From the NCBI RefSeq assembly GCF_000747155.1, contig NZ_AVCK01000055.1, positions 186,001-250,000 on the forward strand: a stretch of DNA of 64,000 nt, given 5' to 3'. Position 1 is the stretch's first letter. Each line of letters opens with the position of its first letter. The stretch comes from Arenimonas metalli CF5-1. GTDB taxonomy: Bacteria; Pseudomonadota; Gammaproteobacteria; Xanthomonadales; Xanthomonadaceae. The notes below the pieces were generated by a model. The model saw only the letters and a program-made list of their open reading frames with translations, did no database searches and was not told the DNA's origin. Positions 44,477-54,854 of the stretch are shown in pieces. The translations under genes and the position numbers were made by a program.

Positions 44477-46069
44477 TCAGGCCGCCAGGCCGCGGATCAG
44501 GTCGGCGGCACGCTCGGCGATCATCATGGTCGGGGCGTTGGTGTTGCCGCCGACCAGCTTGGGCATCACCGAGGCATCCACCACGCGCAGGCCGCGGACG
44601 CCGCGCACGCGCAGCTGCGGATCGACTACGGCGTGGGCATCGTCTTCGGCGCCCATCCGGCAGGTGCCCACCGGGTGGTAGATGGATTCGGCCTTGCGGC
44701 GGATGAAGGCGACCAGGTCGGCCTCGTCCTGCAGCTGGTCGCCGGGGAAAAGTTCCTCGCCGCGGTAAGGCGCGAAGGCCGGCTGCGCCAGGATCTCGCG
44801 CGAGAGCCGCAGCGCCTCCAGCATCACCTTCAGGTCGTAGCCTTCCGGATCGCTGAGGTAGCCGGCTTCGATCTGCACCTTGTCGGTGGCGCTGGCGCTG
44901 GCCAGGCGCAGGCGGCCGCGGCTGCGCGGGTGCAGGCCGCAGGCGTGCAGCGTGTAGCCGTTGCCGGGCAGGCGGTTGCGGCCGTGGTCGTCGAGCTGGG
45001 CCGGCACGAAGTGGAACTGGATGTCCGGGCGTTCGTCCTCGGCCAGCCTGCTGCGCAGGAAGCCGCCGGCTTCGGCGATGTTGCTGGTGCCGGGGCCGGA
45101 CTTGAACAGGTAGTACTTCAGCGCCACCGAGACGTCGCTGAGCTGGTCGTAGCTCAGGCCCTGGGTGCAGCGGGTCATGGTGCAGACGTCGAGATGGTCC
45201 TGCAGGTTGGCGCCGACGCCCGGCAGGTCGCGGCGCACGGCGATGCCGTGCTCGCGCAGGTGTTCGGCCGGGCCGATGCCCGAGAGCATCAGCAGCTGCG
45301 GCGAGTTGAGCGCGCCGCCGCACAGGATCACTTCCCGGCTGGCGGTTTCGCTGAAGCCGGCCTTGCCGCCCACCGAGTACTCGACGCCGCTGGCGCGGTC
45401 GCCGTCGAAAGTGATGCGGCTGGCGGTGGCGCGGGTGACCACCGTCAGGTTGGGCCGCTGGCGCACCGGCGCCAGGTAGGCGCGGGCGCTGGAGCTGCGG
45501 GCGCCGTCGCGCGTGGTGGTCTGGTACCAGCCGAAGCCGTCCTGGCGGGCGCCGTTGAAATCGTCGCTGCCGGCGTGGCCGGCCTGGCGCGCGGCTTCGA
45601 TGAAGACTTCCGAGAGCGGGTTCTTGTGGCGCGGGTCCGACACGCCCAGCGGGCCGTCGCCGCCGTGGAATTCGCTGCCGCCGCGCTGGTTGCCCTCGCT
45701 GCGCTTGAAGTAGGGCAGCACGTTGGACCAGTGCCAGCCTTCGGCGCCCATCGCCGCCCACTCGTCGTAGTCGCCGGCGTGGCCGCGGATGTAGCACATC
45801 GCGTTGATCGAGCTCGAGCCGCCGAGCACCTTGCCGCGCGGCCACCACAGCGAGCGGCCGTCGAGCGCGGGCTCGGGGGCGGTGTTGTAGTCCCAGTTCA
45901 CGCCTTTCTTGCCGACCAGCTTGGCAAGGCCGGCGGGCATGTGGATGAAGGGGTGCCAGTCGGACGGCCCGGCTTCGAGCAGCAGCACGCGGCAGGCCGG
46001 GTCTTCGCTGAGGCGGTTGGCCAGGACGCAGCCGGCGGAGCCGGCGCCTACGATGATGTAGTCGTACAC
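44477..46069 (-). CDS. GMC-family FAD oxidoreductase (choline/alcohol dehydrogenase-like)
   Basis: The 530-residue protein starts at GTG with AAGAAG upstream. The FAD-binding N-terminus DYIIVGAGSAGCVLANRLSED, the GMC signature GKVLGGSSSINAMCYIRG, SREVILCGGALNSPQLLMLSGIG and the C-terminal IYHPVGTCRMG and VDASVMPKLVGGNTNAPTMM are present. This matches the BetA/AlkJ group, which oxidises choline or alcohols to aldehydes. No betaine aldehyde dehydrogenase is next to it, so an alcohol substrate is at least as likely as choline. Confidence 0.93.
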   Translation of the reverse strand: MYDYIIVGAGSAGCVLANRLSEDPACRVLLLEAGPSDWHPFIHMPAGLAKLVGKKGVNWDYNTAPEPALDGRSLWWPRGKVLGGSSSINAMCYIRGHAGDYDEWAAMGAEGWHWSNVLPYFKRSEGNQRGGSEFHGGDGPLGVSDPRHKNPLSEVFIEAARQAGHAGSDDFNGARQDGFGWYQTTTRDGARSSSARAYLAPVRQRPNLTVVTRATASRITFDGDRASGVEYSVGGKAGFSETASREVILCGGALNSPQLLMLSGIGPAEHLREHGIAVRRDLPGVGANLQDHLDVCTMTRCTQGLSYDQLSDVSVALKYYLFKSGPGTSNIAEAGGFLRSRLAEDERPDIQFHFVPAQLDDHGRNRLPGNGYTLHACGLHPRSRGRLRLASASATDKVQIEAGYLSDPEGYDLKVMLEALRLSREILAQPAFAPYRGEELFPGDQLQDEADLVAFIRRKAESIYHPVGTCRMGAEDDAHAVVDPQLRVRGVRGLRVVDASVMPKLVGGNTNAPTMMIAERAADLIRGLAA

Positions 46070-46238
46070 AATGTCTTCTTCATGCGGTCACGGACCGAGG
46101 CTAGGCCCCCGTTCTAGAGCAAACACTCGGGCTGCGGCAGCGCCGGTGCCGGGGTGTGACGGGGCTCACGCCCGCGGCTGCCGGACTGGCGGGCACCGGC
46201 CGGGTTGGCTATGGTGCGCCGACTCCAACGGGATGCGC

Positions 46239-47585
46239 ATGGAACCAGCCAAGGACACCGCCGGCCGCTTCGATCACCTGCGCGGCGCGCTGCGGGCCTA
46301 CCCGCCGTTGATCTGGTCCTTCCTCTATTTTTTCTTCCTGCTCACGGGTTACTACGTGATGCGGCCGGTCCGCGACGCCGTCGCGGCCTCCAACGACCCG
46401 GCCATGGTGTTCCCGCCGGCGATGGTCGAGTGGTTCGCCGCGCGCGGCGTGGATTTGGGCGAGTTCCAGATCCAGGCGCTGTTCACCGGCACCTTCCTGT
46501 CCATGCTGCTGCTGCAGCCGGTCTACGGGGCGCTGGTGAGCCGGTTCCCGCGGCGGGTGTTCCTGCCGGTGGTGTACCTGGTGTTCATCGCCTGCCTGCT
46601 CGGTTTCTACGTCGCCTTCGACGTGGACATGCCGGGGCGCGGCGGCGCGTATTTCATCTGGGTGGCGGTGTTCAACCTGTTCGCGGTGTCGGTGTTCTGG
46701 AGCTTCATGGCCGACATCTACACCGACCCGGAGGCGCGCCGGCTGTACGGCTTCATCGCCGCCGGCGGCACGGTGGGCGGCCTGCTGGGTCCCGAGATCA
46801 CGTCCCGGCTGGTCAGCCAGCTGGGCGTGGGCAACATGCTGCTGGTGTCGGCGGGTTTCCTCGCGCTGTGCCTGGTCTGCATCCTGCGGCTCGGCCCGTG
46901 GGCGCGGCAGCGCGAGCGCGACCGCGGCAACCTCGCCGACGACGAGGCGATGGGCGGGCGCGTACTCGAAGGCCTGCGCCGCATCGCCGCCGACCCGCTG
47001 CTGCGGGCGCTGGCGTTCCTGATGTTCTTCGGCGTCGGCGTGGGCACGCTGCTCTACAACGAGCAGAACGCGATCGTGCGCGAAATGACGGCCGGCAACC
47101 CGGCCGCGGCCGAGCAGGCCACGGCCTTCTTCTCGACCATCGACAAGTGGATCAACTGGGTGGTGCTGGTGGTCCAGGTGTTCCTGACCCGCACGCTGCT
47201 GATCCGCTTCGGCGTGGCGCCGCTGCTGATGGTGCCGGCGCTGGCGATCCTGGCGGGCTTCTGCGTGCTGTTCGCGTCCCCGCTGCCGATGCTGGTGGCG
47301 GTGGTGCAGGTGCTGACCCGCGCGTCCGAGTTCTCGCTGTCCAAGCCCGCGCGCGAAACCATCTACACCCGCGTCGACCGCGAGGCGCGCTACAAGGCCA
47401 AGGCCGCGATCGACACCGTGGTCTACCGCGGCGGCGACCTGGCCTTCGCCTGGCTGCACAAGCTGATGGCGGTGTTCGGGTCCTCGGGCGTGTTCGCCGG
47501 CGGCATCCTGGTCGCGGGCGCCTTCACTGCGAGCGCCTGGCGGGTGGTGAAGGAGCAGGCGAAGCTGCCGGCCGACCGGCACTGA
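46239..47585 (+). CDS. ATP/ADP-translocase-like (NTT/TlcA) membrane carrier
   Basis: The likely start is ATG 46239 ([14 protein letters not shown]); ATG 46233 is in frame too. The 448-residue protein has about 12 helices. [47 protein letters not shown] and [20 protein letters not shown] are typical of the bacterial nucleotide-carrier/NTT-like branch of the major facilitator group. In free-living bacteria the substrate is unknown. It lies divergent from the GMC gene and ahead of the formaldehyde operon. Confidence 0.8.
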   Translation: MEPAKDTAGRFDHLRGALRAYPPLIWSFLYFFFLLTGYYVMRPVRDAVAASNDPAMVFPPAMVEWFAARGVDLGEFQIQALFTGTFLSMLLLQPVYGALVSRFPRRVFLPVVYLVFIACLLGFYVAFDVDMPGRGGAYFIWVAVFNLFAVSVFWSFMADIYTDPEARRLYGFIAAGGTVGGLLGPEITSRLVSQLGVGNMLLVSAGFLALCLVCILRLGPWARQRERDRGNLADDEAMGGRVLEGLRRIAADPLLRALAFLMFFGVGVGTLLYNEQNAIVREMTAGNPAAAEQATAFFSTIDKWINWVVLVVQVFLTRTLLIRFGVAPLLMVPALAILAGFCVLFASPLPMLVAVVQVLTRASEFSLSKPARETIYTRVDREARYKAKAAIDTVVYRGGDLAFAWLHKLMAVFGSSGVFAGGILVAGAFTASAWRVVKEQAKLPADRH

Positions 47586-47680
47586 GGGCGGACGGCCGGC
47601 CGCGGGCCTTCGCGCCCCGGCGACACCCGGCGCGGCCCGCTGCGGTACGCTGGGCGCCATCGTTCCCGAGGAGATTCCGC

Positions 47681-48789
<1,109 letters not shown>

Positions 48790-48790
<1 letters not shown>

Positions 48791-49632
48791 TGTCGGTCGA
48801 GGTCGCCAGCGAGCACGGCTGCTTCGGCGGCGTGCAGGGCTTCTACAGAATGGCCTCGCCGGCCTGCGGCGGAACCATGCGTTTCGCCGTGTTCCAGCCG
48901 CCGCAGGCGCGCAAGGGGCGGGTGCCGGTGCTGTACTACCTGGCGGGCCTGACCTGCAGCGAAGAGACCGCGACCATGAAGGCCGGCGCCCAGCGCGTGG
49001 CGGCCGAACTGGGCCTGATGCTGGTGATGCCCGACACCAGCCCGCGCGACACCGGCATCGACGGCGCCACCGGCGACTGGGAGTTCGGCGAGGCGGCGGG
49101 GTTCTACCTCGACGCCACCCAGGCGCCGTGGTCCTCGCGCTTCCGGATGGAAACGCACGTCGTGCACGAACTGTCGGCCGCGGTGGCCGAACATTTCCCG
49201 GCCGACCCGGGGCGCGCCGGCATCTTCGGCCACTCGATGGGCGGCCACGGCGCGCTGGTGCTGGCGCTGCGGCATCCGGACAAGTTCCGCAGCCTCTCGG
49301 CCTTCGCGCCGATCGTGGCGCCGAGCCAGGTGCCCTGGGGGCAGAAGGCGTTCTCGCGCTACCTCGGCGACCACCACCGCGCCTGGGCCGAGCACGACGC
49401 CTGCGAGCTGGTGCAGCGGCGGCCGTTCGGCGGCCCGATCCTCATTGACCAAGGGCTGGATGACAAATTCCTGGCCGCGCAGCTGCAGCCCGAGCGCTTC
49501 GAGGCGGCCTGCGCCGAAGCCGGGCAGGCGCTCACGCTGCGCCGCCACGCCGGCTACGACCACGGCTACTACTTCATCGCCAGTTTCATCGAGGACCACC
49601 TGCGGCACCACGCCGCGCAGCTGTCCGCCTGA
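48790..49632 (+). CDS. frmB: S-formylglutathione hydrolase
   Basis: The 280-residue esterase releases formate and glutathione, completing formaldehyde detoxification. The ATG at 48790 overlaps the TGA of frmA by one base (TGATG). The nucleophile is S149 in GIFGHSMGGHGAL; FYLDATQAPW, LAGLTCSEE and GYDHGYYFIASFIEDHLRHHA complete the D-type esterase pattern. It continues into a DUF1304 gene 14 bases on. Confidence 0.96.
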
Positions 49633-49646
49633 CCCCGGAGTCCGCC

Positions 49647-49997
49647 ATGTCCCTGACCGCGCAGCTGCTCACCGCCCTAGTCGCCCTGCTGCACCTGGGG
49701 TTCCTGGTGCTGGAGATGTTCTTCTGGACCAAGCCGCTGGGCCGGAAGATCTTTGGCCTCGATCCGCAGGTGGCGCGCGACTCGGCGAAGCTGGCGATGA
49801 ACCAGGGCCTCTACAACGGCTTCCTCGTCGCCGGGCTGGCCTGGGGCCTGTGGCTGGGCGACAAGGGCATCTGCCTGTTCTTCCTGGGCTGCGTGGTGGT
49901 CGCCGGTCTGTTCGGCGCCGCGACGGTGAAGCGCTCGATCCTGTACGTGCAGGCCGTGCCGGCAATCCTGGCGGCCATCGCCGTCCACTACTTCTGA
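49647..49997 (+). CDS. DUF1304-family membrane protein
   Basis: The 116-residue protein has four hydrophobic helices, the usual DUF1304 layout, with LHLGFLVLEMFFWTKPLGRKIFGL, NQGLYNGFLVAGLAWGL and LFGAATVKRSILYVQAVPA as conserved parts. Function is unknown. CCGGAG lies ahead of the ATG, and the 14-base distance from frmB suggests cotranscription, so a link with formaldehyde handling is possible but unproven. A REP-like palindrome follows. Confidence 0.9.
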   Translation: MSLTAQLLTALVALLHLGFLVLEMFFWTKPLGRKIFGLDPQVARDSAKLAMNQGLYNGFLVAGLAWGLWLGDKGICLFFLGCVVVAGLFGAATVKRSILYVQAVPAILAAIAVHYF

Positions 49998-50004
49998 CCC
50001 CGCC

Positions 50005-50073
50005 CCTGTAGGAGGGACTTCAGTCCCGAAGCTTTTCGCCGAAAAGCTTCGGGACTGAAGTCCCTCCTACAGG
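50005..50073. repeat. REP-like dimeric palindrome (copy G)
   Basis: Inverted units CCTGTAGGAGGGACTTCAGT then CCCGAAGC face each other, with hairpin GGGACT-tc-AGTCCC. It lies between the DUF1304 gene and the convergent hotdog-fold gene, a place that suits a bidirectional terminator. Confidence 0.95.
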
Positions 50074-50080
50074 ATACGGG

Positions 50081-50551
50081 TCAGCGCTTGGGGCTTAGCC
50101 ACATGCGGATTTCCGCATGGAATACCTTGTCGCCAGCGGGGTCCAGCACATCCACGTTCACCGGCAGGTCGTAGCCCTCCGCGGCGCTCACGATCGGGAT
50201 CATCGGCGTGGCGACGGCGCGCATCGTGCCATTGGCCTTCTTCAGGTAGGACACCGTCATGCCCTTCGGGATCCAGCGCATGTCGCGGGGCAGGGAGGCG
50301 TCGGTCATCACGCCGGCGCAGAGCTCGGCCAGGTTGCACAGCGCGATCGCGTGCACCGTGCCGATGTGGTTCTGCACCGCGCGGCGGTGCGGGATCGTGG
50401 CTTCGCAGCGGCCGGCCTCGAGTACGCGGATGGTCGGCTTGATGCTGCCGAAGTAGGGCGCCTTGAAGCAGACCGCGCGGCTGAACAGCCAGTGCCCGGC
50501 GGGGTAGCGGGTGAACTTGCGGTAGAGCCTGAGCAGCGGCGTGTCGGGCAT
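50081..50551 (-). CDS. DUF4442 hotdog-fold thioesterase-like protein
   Basis: The 156-residue protein (ATG 50551; ATG 50566 also in frame) has FKAPYFGSIKPTIRVLEAGRCEATIPHRRAVQNHIGTVHAIALCNLAELCAGV, a hotdog-fold core with the NHIGTVHA helix start typical of YiiD/DUF4442 thioesterase-like proteins. It probably acts on acyl-CoA or acyl-carrier thioesters. It lies between two REP-like palindromes and downstream of fadE on the same strand, compatible with a fatty-acid role. Confidence 0.82.
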   Translation of the reverse strand: MPDTPLLRLYRKFTRYPAGHWLFSRAVCFKAPYFGSIKPTIRVLEAGRCEATIPHRRAVQNHIGTVHAIALCNLAELCAGVMTDASLPRDMRWIPKGMTVSYLKKANGTMRAVATPMIPIVSAAEGYDLPVNVDVLDPAGDKVFHAEIRMWLSPKR

Positions 50552-50571
50552 GGCGGTGTCTCGCATGTGAA

Positions 50572-50636
50572 TGTGGGAGGGACTTCAGTCCCGATGCTTT
50601 CCGGCGGAAGGCATCGGGACTGAAGTCCCTCCCACA
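50572..50636. repeat. REP-like dimeric palindrome (copy H)
   Basis: Inverted units TGTGGGAGGGACTTCAGTCC then CGATGC face each other, with hairpin GGGACT-tc-AGTCCC. It lies between fadE and the hotdog-fold gene, 6 bases from a possible upstream start of the latter. Confidence 0.95.
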
Positions 50637-50647
50637 GGAGGGTTGCT

Positions 50648-53119
50648 TCAGGCGGCGCGGTGCTGCTGCGAGGGCTTCTCGCGATGCAGCGATGCCGACA
50701 CCAGGTCCGCCGGGTCGAAGTCATCGACCGTGATGGTTTCCCAGGTCAGCGCGCGCAGCTCCTCGAGCTGGGTCTTCTCCTCGGCGGTGATCCAGCCCTC
50801 GGCGACGCCCTCGGCCAGCTGCGACGGGAAGTCGAGCGCCTCGATGTCGCTGTTCTTGAGCGCCTTCAGGAACTTGCGCTCCACCGGCTCGGCCAGGATC
50901 ACCCGGGGCAGGAAGCTGTTGATGCGGCCGGCCGGGTTGTTCTCGCAGGGCGTGAGGAAGATGCCCGAGGCCATGCGGTCGCGCGCGTCCGACGGCGACA
51001 TCAGCAGCGCGGCGGCGCGGCGGCCCAGGCGGTCCGACGGCAGCTGGGCGCGGCGGCCCCACGGGAACACCAGCATCCACATCAGCCAGCCCACCGGGCG
51101 GATCGGGAAGTTGCGCAGCGCGCCGGACAGGGCGAGCTCGATCTTGTGGGCCGAATCGTGGAAGGCGTAGGCCAGCAGCGGCTGCTCGGCCGCCGGGCGG
51201 CCCTGGTCCTCGTAGCGCTTGAGCATGGCGCTGGCGATGTAGAGCTGGCTGAGCACGTCCGCGAAGCGGCCGGAGATCTTCTCCTTGAACTTGAGCTTGC
51301 CGCCCAGCGTCAGCATCGACACGTCGGCCACCAGGGCCAGGTTGGCCGAGTAGCGGTTGAGCTTGCGGTAGTAGCGGCGGGTGTAGGCGTCGCCCGGCAC
51401 CTTGCCGATGCGGGCGCCCACCAGGCCCAGCACCCAGCTGCGCACGGCGTTGGAGATGGCGAAGCCGATGTGGCCGAACAGGTTGCGGTCGAACTCGCGC
51501 AGGCCCTCGGCGGCGTCGGGGTTCTGCGCCGCCTGCATTTCCTTGAGCACCCACGGATGGCAGCGGATCGCGCCCTGGCCGAAGATCATCAGGGTGCGGG
51601 TCATGATGTTGGCGCCCTCGACCGTGATCGAGATCGGCGCCGCCTGCCAGCCGCGGCCCATGTAGTTCATCGGGCCCAGGATGACGCCCTTGCCGCCGTG
51701 GATGTCCATGGCGTCGGCCGCGACCATGCGCGCCATTTCGGTGGCGTGGTACTTGGCGATGGCGGAGGGCACGGCCGGCTTCTCGCCGCGGTCGACCGCG
51801 GCCGCGGTGGCTTCCGACAGCGCCGCGCAGGCATAGGCATTGCCGGCGATGCGGGCCAGTGCCTCCTCGACGCCTTCGAAGCGACCGATGGAGAGGCCGA
51901 ACTGCTTGCGGATGCGCGCATAGGCACCGGTGACCACGGCCGCCAGCTTGGACGCGCCGCTGGAGGTCGATGGCAGGGTGATGGCGCGGCCCACCGAGAG
52001 GCACTCGACCAGCATGCGCCAGCCGGCGCCTATGTAGTCCTGGCCACCGATCAGCTGGCTCAGCGGCAGGAACACTTCCTGGCCGCGCACCGGGCCGTTC
52101 TGGAAGGCGCAGTTGAGCGGGAAGTGGCGACGGCCGATTTCCAGGCCGGCGGTATCGCGCGGGATCAGCGCCAGCGTGATGCCGCGGTCGGACACATCGC
52201 TGAGCAGCTTGTTGGGGTCATGCAGGCGGAACGCCAGGCCGATCACGGTCGCGACCGGGGCCAGGGTGATGTAGCGCTTGTCGAAGGTGAGCTTGACGCC
52301 GAGCACGCGGGAGCCGTTCCACTCGCCTTCGCAGACGATGCCGAAATCGGGCAGCGAGGTGGCGTCGGAGCCGGCGGTCGGGCCGGTGAGGGCGAAGCAG
52401 GGCACTTCGCGGCCGTCGGCCAGGCGCGGCAGGTAATGCTTCTTCTGCTCGTCGGTGCCGTAGTGCAGCAGCAGTTCCGCCGGGCCCAGCGAGTTGGGCA
52501 CGCCGACCGTGGAGCTGAGCGTGGCCGAGATCGAGGCCAGCTTCTGGATCACCTTGTGGTGGGCCAGCGCCGAGAAGCCCAGGCCGCCAAATTCCTTGGG
52601 GATGATCATGCCGAAGAACTTGTTCTTCTTGAGGAACTCCCACAGCTCGGGCGGCAGGTCGTTGCGGACGTGGGTGATTTCCCAGTCGTTCGTCATCCTG
52701 CACGCCTGCTCGACCGGGCCGTCCAGGAAGGCCTGCTCCTCCGCGGTCAGTTCCGGTTTGGGCTGGGCCAGCAGCTCGTTCCACTTCGGCATGCCCGAGA
52801 ACAGCTCGCCCTCGAAGCCGACGGTGCCGGCGTCGAGCGCAGTCTTCTCGGTGTCGGACAGCTTGGGCAGCATCTTCTTGTAGATGCCCAGCAGGGTCTT
52901 GGTGATCACCGCCTGGCGCAGCGGGGTGATCAGCAGCGGCAGCGTGACCACGGCCAGCAGGCCGGCCGCCACGTAGGTCGCCGTGAGGTTGGCGCCGCCG
53001 AGGCCGACGGCCACCAGCAGGGTGGCGGCCACCGCGGTGAATACCGCGAGGCTGAGCCGGTGGTAGGCCACCAGCAGGATCGCCAGGGCCAGCGCGAGGA
53101 AGGGGGCGAGGATGCTCAT
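50648..53119 (-). CDS. fadE: acyl-CoA dehydrogenase FadE
   Basis: The 823-residue protein catalyses the first step of fatty-acid beta-oxidation. Two N-terminal membrane helices (about 5-65) precede the acyl-CoA dehydrogenase core (about 110-540: IPKEFGGLGFSALAHHKVIQK, FALTGPTAGSDATS, AGNAYACAALSEA, DIHGGKGVILGPMNYMGRGWQ) and a FadE-specific C-terminal domain of about 280 residues. The length matches E. coli FadE (814). Its start overlaps the stop of the upstream alpha/beta hydrolase gene by 3 bases, so the two are translated together. Confidence 0.97.
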   Translation of the reverse strand: MSILAPFLALALAILLVAYHRLSLAVFTAVAATLLVAVGLGGANLTATYVAAGLLAVVTLPLLITPLRQAVITKTLLGIYKKMLPKLSDTEKTALDAGTVGFEGELFSGMPKWNELLAQPKPELTAEEQAFLDGPVEQACRMTNDWEITHVRNDLPPELWEFLKKNKFFGMIIPKEFGGLGFSALAHHKVIQKLASISATLSSTVGVPNSLGPAELLLHYGTDEQKKHYLPRLADGREVPCFALTGPTAGSDATSLPDFGIVCEGEWNGSRVLGVKLTFDKRYITLAPVATVIGLAFRLHDPNKLLSDVSDRGITLALIPRDTAGLEIGRRHFPLNCAFQNGPVRGQEVFLPLSQLIGGQDYIGAGWRMLVECLSVGRAITLPSTSSGASKLAAVVTGAYARIRKQFGLSIGRFEGVEEALARIAGNAYACAALSEATAAAVDRGEKPAVPSAIAKYHATEMARMVAADAMDIHGGKGVILGPMNYMGRGWQAAPISITVEGANIMTRTLMIFGQGAIRCHPWVLKEMQAAQNPDAAEGLREFDRNLFGHIGFAISNAVRSWVLGLVGARIGKVPGDAYTRRYYRKLNRYSANLALVADVSMLTLGGKLKFKEKISGRFADVLSQLYIASAMLKRYEDQGRPAAEQPLLAYAFHDSAHKIELALSGALRNFPIRPVGWLMWMLVFPWGRRAQLPSDRLGRRAAALLMSPSDARDRMASGIFLTPCENNPAGRINSFLPRVILAEPVERKFLKALKNSDIEALDFPSQLAEGVAEGWITAEEKTQLEELRALTWETITVDDFDPADLVSASLHREKPSQQHRAA

Positions 53120-54012
53120 CGTGGATCTCCGTGGGCGGCCGTGGGGGCCGGCAGGTCGTGCAGGAAGGTAAGCAGGGTATCGGTAAAGGCGCTGTTGTCG
53201 TCACCGGCCACCATATGGGTGGCCTGTGGCAGCCGGACGTGGCGCGCGTGCGGCGCCAGTTCCAGGAAATGTTCGACCGTATGGTCGGTGACCAGGTCGC
53301 TGCGGCCGCCGCTGACCAGCAGCACCGGTACGTCCAGGGCGCGGCAGGCGTCCTCGATGGTGCCCTGGAGGCCATCGGTGTCGGGGATGAACTCGGTGAG
53401 CAGGCGCGGGTCCCAGTGCCAGCCCAGCCGACCGTCGGCGCGCCTGACCAGCAGGTGCGCCAGCTGCGCCGGAGATTTTTTCTCACGCCGGTGGGGCAGG
53501 TAGGCGGCGATCTGCTCGGCAGCATGCTCGAAGGAGTCGAAACCGTCCGGATGTGCGTTCATGAAGCCGAGGATGCGCTCGACGCCGGCCGCTTCCCAGC
53601 GCGGCGTGATGTCCACCAGCACGAGCGCCGAGAACGCTCGGTCCCGGGCCTGTGCCATCAGCCCGGTGAGGCCGCCCATCGAAGCGCCGACGAGGATGGG
53701 CGCGGGGCCCAGGGCTCGGGCGGCGGCGGCCACGTCGTCCACGAACTGCTCTCCGGCATAGCGCGAGCCCACCGGATTGCGCGCCGACTGCCCGTGGCCG
53801 CGCACGTCCCAGGCCAGGCTGGCGCGCCCGGCTTCCCCGAGGCGCTGCTGGGTGCTGCGCCAGGCCTGGCGGGTCTGGCCGAAACCGTGCGCCAGCAGCA
53901 GCCCCGGTCCGGCGCCCGGCACGTGCTCGGCGGCCAGTGCCAGCCCGTCGCGCGCCTGCAGCGTCAGCGCAACGGGGGAGGGCACGGCGGCAGCTTGGGC
54001 GAACGAGTCCAT
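53116..54012 (-). CDS. alpha/beta hydrolase coupled to fadE
   Basis: The 298-residue protein has the alpha/beta hydrolase core: LLLAHGFGQTRQAWRSTQQRL (oxyanion), AWDVRGHGQSA, the nucleophile elbow GASMGGLTG and the late ATHMVAGDDNSAFTDTLLTFL histidine. No signal peptide is seen, so it is probably cytoplasmic, acting as an esterase or lipase. The overlap with fadE and the divergent TetR gene suggest a role in breaking down a lipid or ester feeding beta-oxidation. Confidence 0.88.
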   Translation of the reverse strand: MDSFAQAAAVPSPVALTLQARDGLALAAEHVPGAGPGLLLAHGFGQTRQAWRSTQQRLGEAGRASLAWDVRGHGQSARNPVGSRYAGEQFVDDVAAAARALGPAPILVGASMGGLTGLMAQARDRAFSALVLVDITPRWEAAGVERILGFMNAHPDGFDSFEHAAEQIAAYLPHRREKKSPAQLAHLLVRRADGRLGWHWDPRLLTEFIPDTDGLQGTIEDACRALDVPVLLVSGGRSDLVTDHTVEHFLELAPHARHVRLPQATHMVAGDDNSAFTDTLLTFLHDLPAPTAAHGDPR

Positions 54013-54026
54013 ACGGGCGAGTATGG
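54009..54026. promoter_or_regulatory. 18-bp palindrome, putative TetR operator 1
   Basis: CCATAC-GGGCGA-GTATGG is a perfect 6-6-6 palindrome that overlaps the ATG of the alpha/beta hydrolase gene (CAT at 54010-54012). A near-identical site lies 38 bases upstream at 54047. Confidence 0.6.
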
Positions 54027-54046
54027 GTTGGCCGCTGCAGGCCTGT

Positions 54047-54064
54047 CAATACCAAAGCGTATGG
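54047..54064. promoter_or_regulatory. 18-bp palindrome, putative TetR operator 2
   Basis: CAATAC-CAAAGC-GTATGG differs from operator 1 in only one arm base and has the same 6-base spacer. It lies in the gap between the alpha/beta hydrolase-fadE operon and the divergent TetR gene, where it could govern both. Confidence 0.55.
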
Positions 54065-54135
54065 TGCATGATGGGCCCGCCCGGACGCCCGGTGAAGGCT
54101 TACCCGGCACCCCTGCAGCCAGTAGACTCCGCCGT

Positions 54136-54720
54136 ATGGTCGCCTCCGCCCCGAAATCCGAACGCCCCTCGCGCCTGAGCGCCGAGGATTGGGCCCTCGC
54201 CGCCCTCGACGTGATCGCCGAGCAGGGCCTCGCCGCCGTCGCGGTGGAGCCATTGGCGCGCCGGCTGGGAGTCACCAAGGGCAGCTTCTACTGGCATTTC
54301 CCGTCGCGCGAGGCGCTGCTGGTCGCGGCGCTCGAGCGCTGGGAAGTAATGGAGCAGGAAACCGTGTTCGGCCAGCTCGAGGCCATCTCCGACCCGCGCG
54401 CGCGCCTGCAGTCGCTGTTCCAGCTGGTCGCGCACGAGCTCAAGCCGCACATCATCTACAGCGAGCTGCTCAAGGCGCTCGACCACCCGGTGGTGCAGCC
54501 CGTTCTGCACCGGGTCTCGCAGCGGCGCATGGACTACCTCACCGCCAGTTTCCGCCAGGCCGGCCTGCCGCGCCTGGACGCCCAGAACCGCGCCCGCCTG
54601 ACCTACGCCGCCTACGTCGGATTCCTCCAGCTGTCCCTGCAGCTCGGCCAGCCGCGCCTGCACCACGACGAGTTCGAGGCGTACGTCGGGCATGTGATGA
54701 CCACGCTGATCCCGGACTGA
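54136..54720 (+). CDS. TetR-family transcriptional regulator
   Basis: The 194-residue protein has an N-terminal helix-turn-helix (EDWALAALDVIAEQGLAAVAVEPLARRLGVTKGSFYWHFPSREALL; residues about 15-60) and a helical ligand-binding C-terminal domain. GSFYWHF is the standard TetR recognition-helix sequence. It is divergent from the alpha/beta hydrolase-fadE operon and probably represses it, responding to an acyl-CoA or ester. The start ATG itself contains a GTATGG half-site. Confidence 0.92.
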   Translation: MVASAPKSERPSRLSAEDWALAALDVIAEQGLAAVAVEPLARRLGVTKGSFYWHFPSREALLVAALERWEVMEQETVFGQLEAISDPRARLQSLFQLVAHELKPHIIYSELLKALDHPVVQPVLHRVSQRRMDYLTASFRQAGLPRLDAQNRARLTYAAYVGFLQLSLQLGQPRLHHDEFEAYVGHVMTTLIPD

Positions 54721-54854
54721 CCCCGGGGCTTGTTCGCGCCGTGCCGACGCACCTGCGCCGGGCGAGCGGTTAGAATGGCCACCGACGACCGGCGCTGGGT
54801 CCCCGCGCCGTCCCCGATTTCCCCTTGACCGGCCCCGCCAGGAGCCCTTACGCC

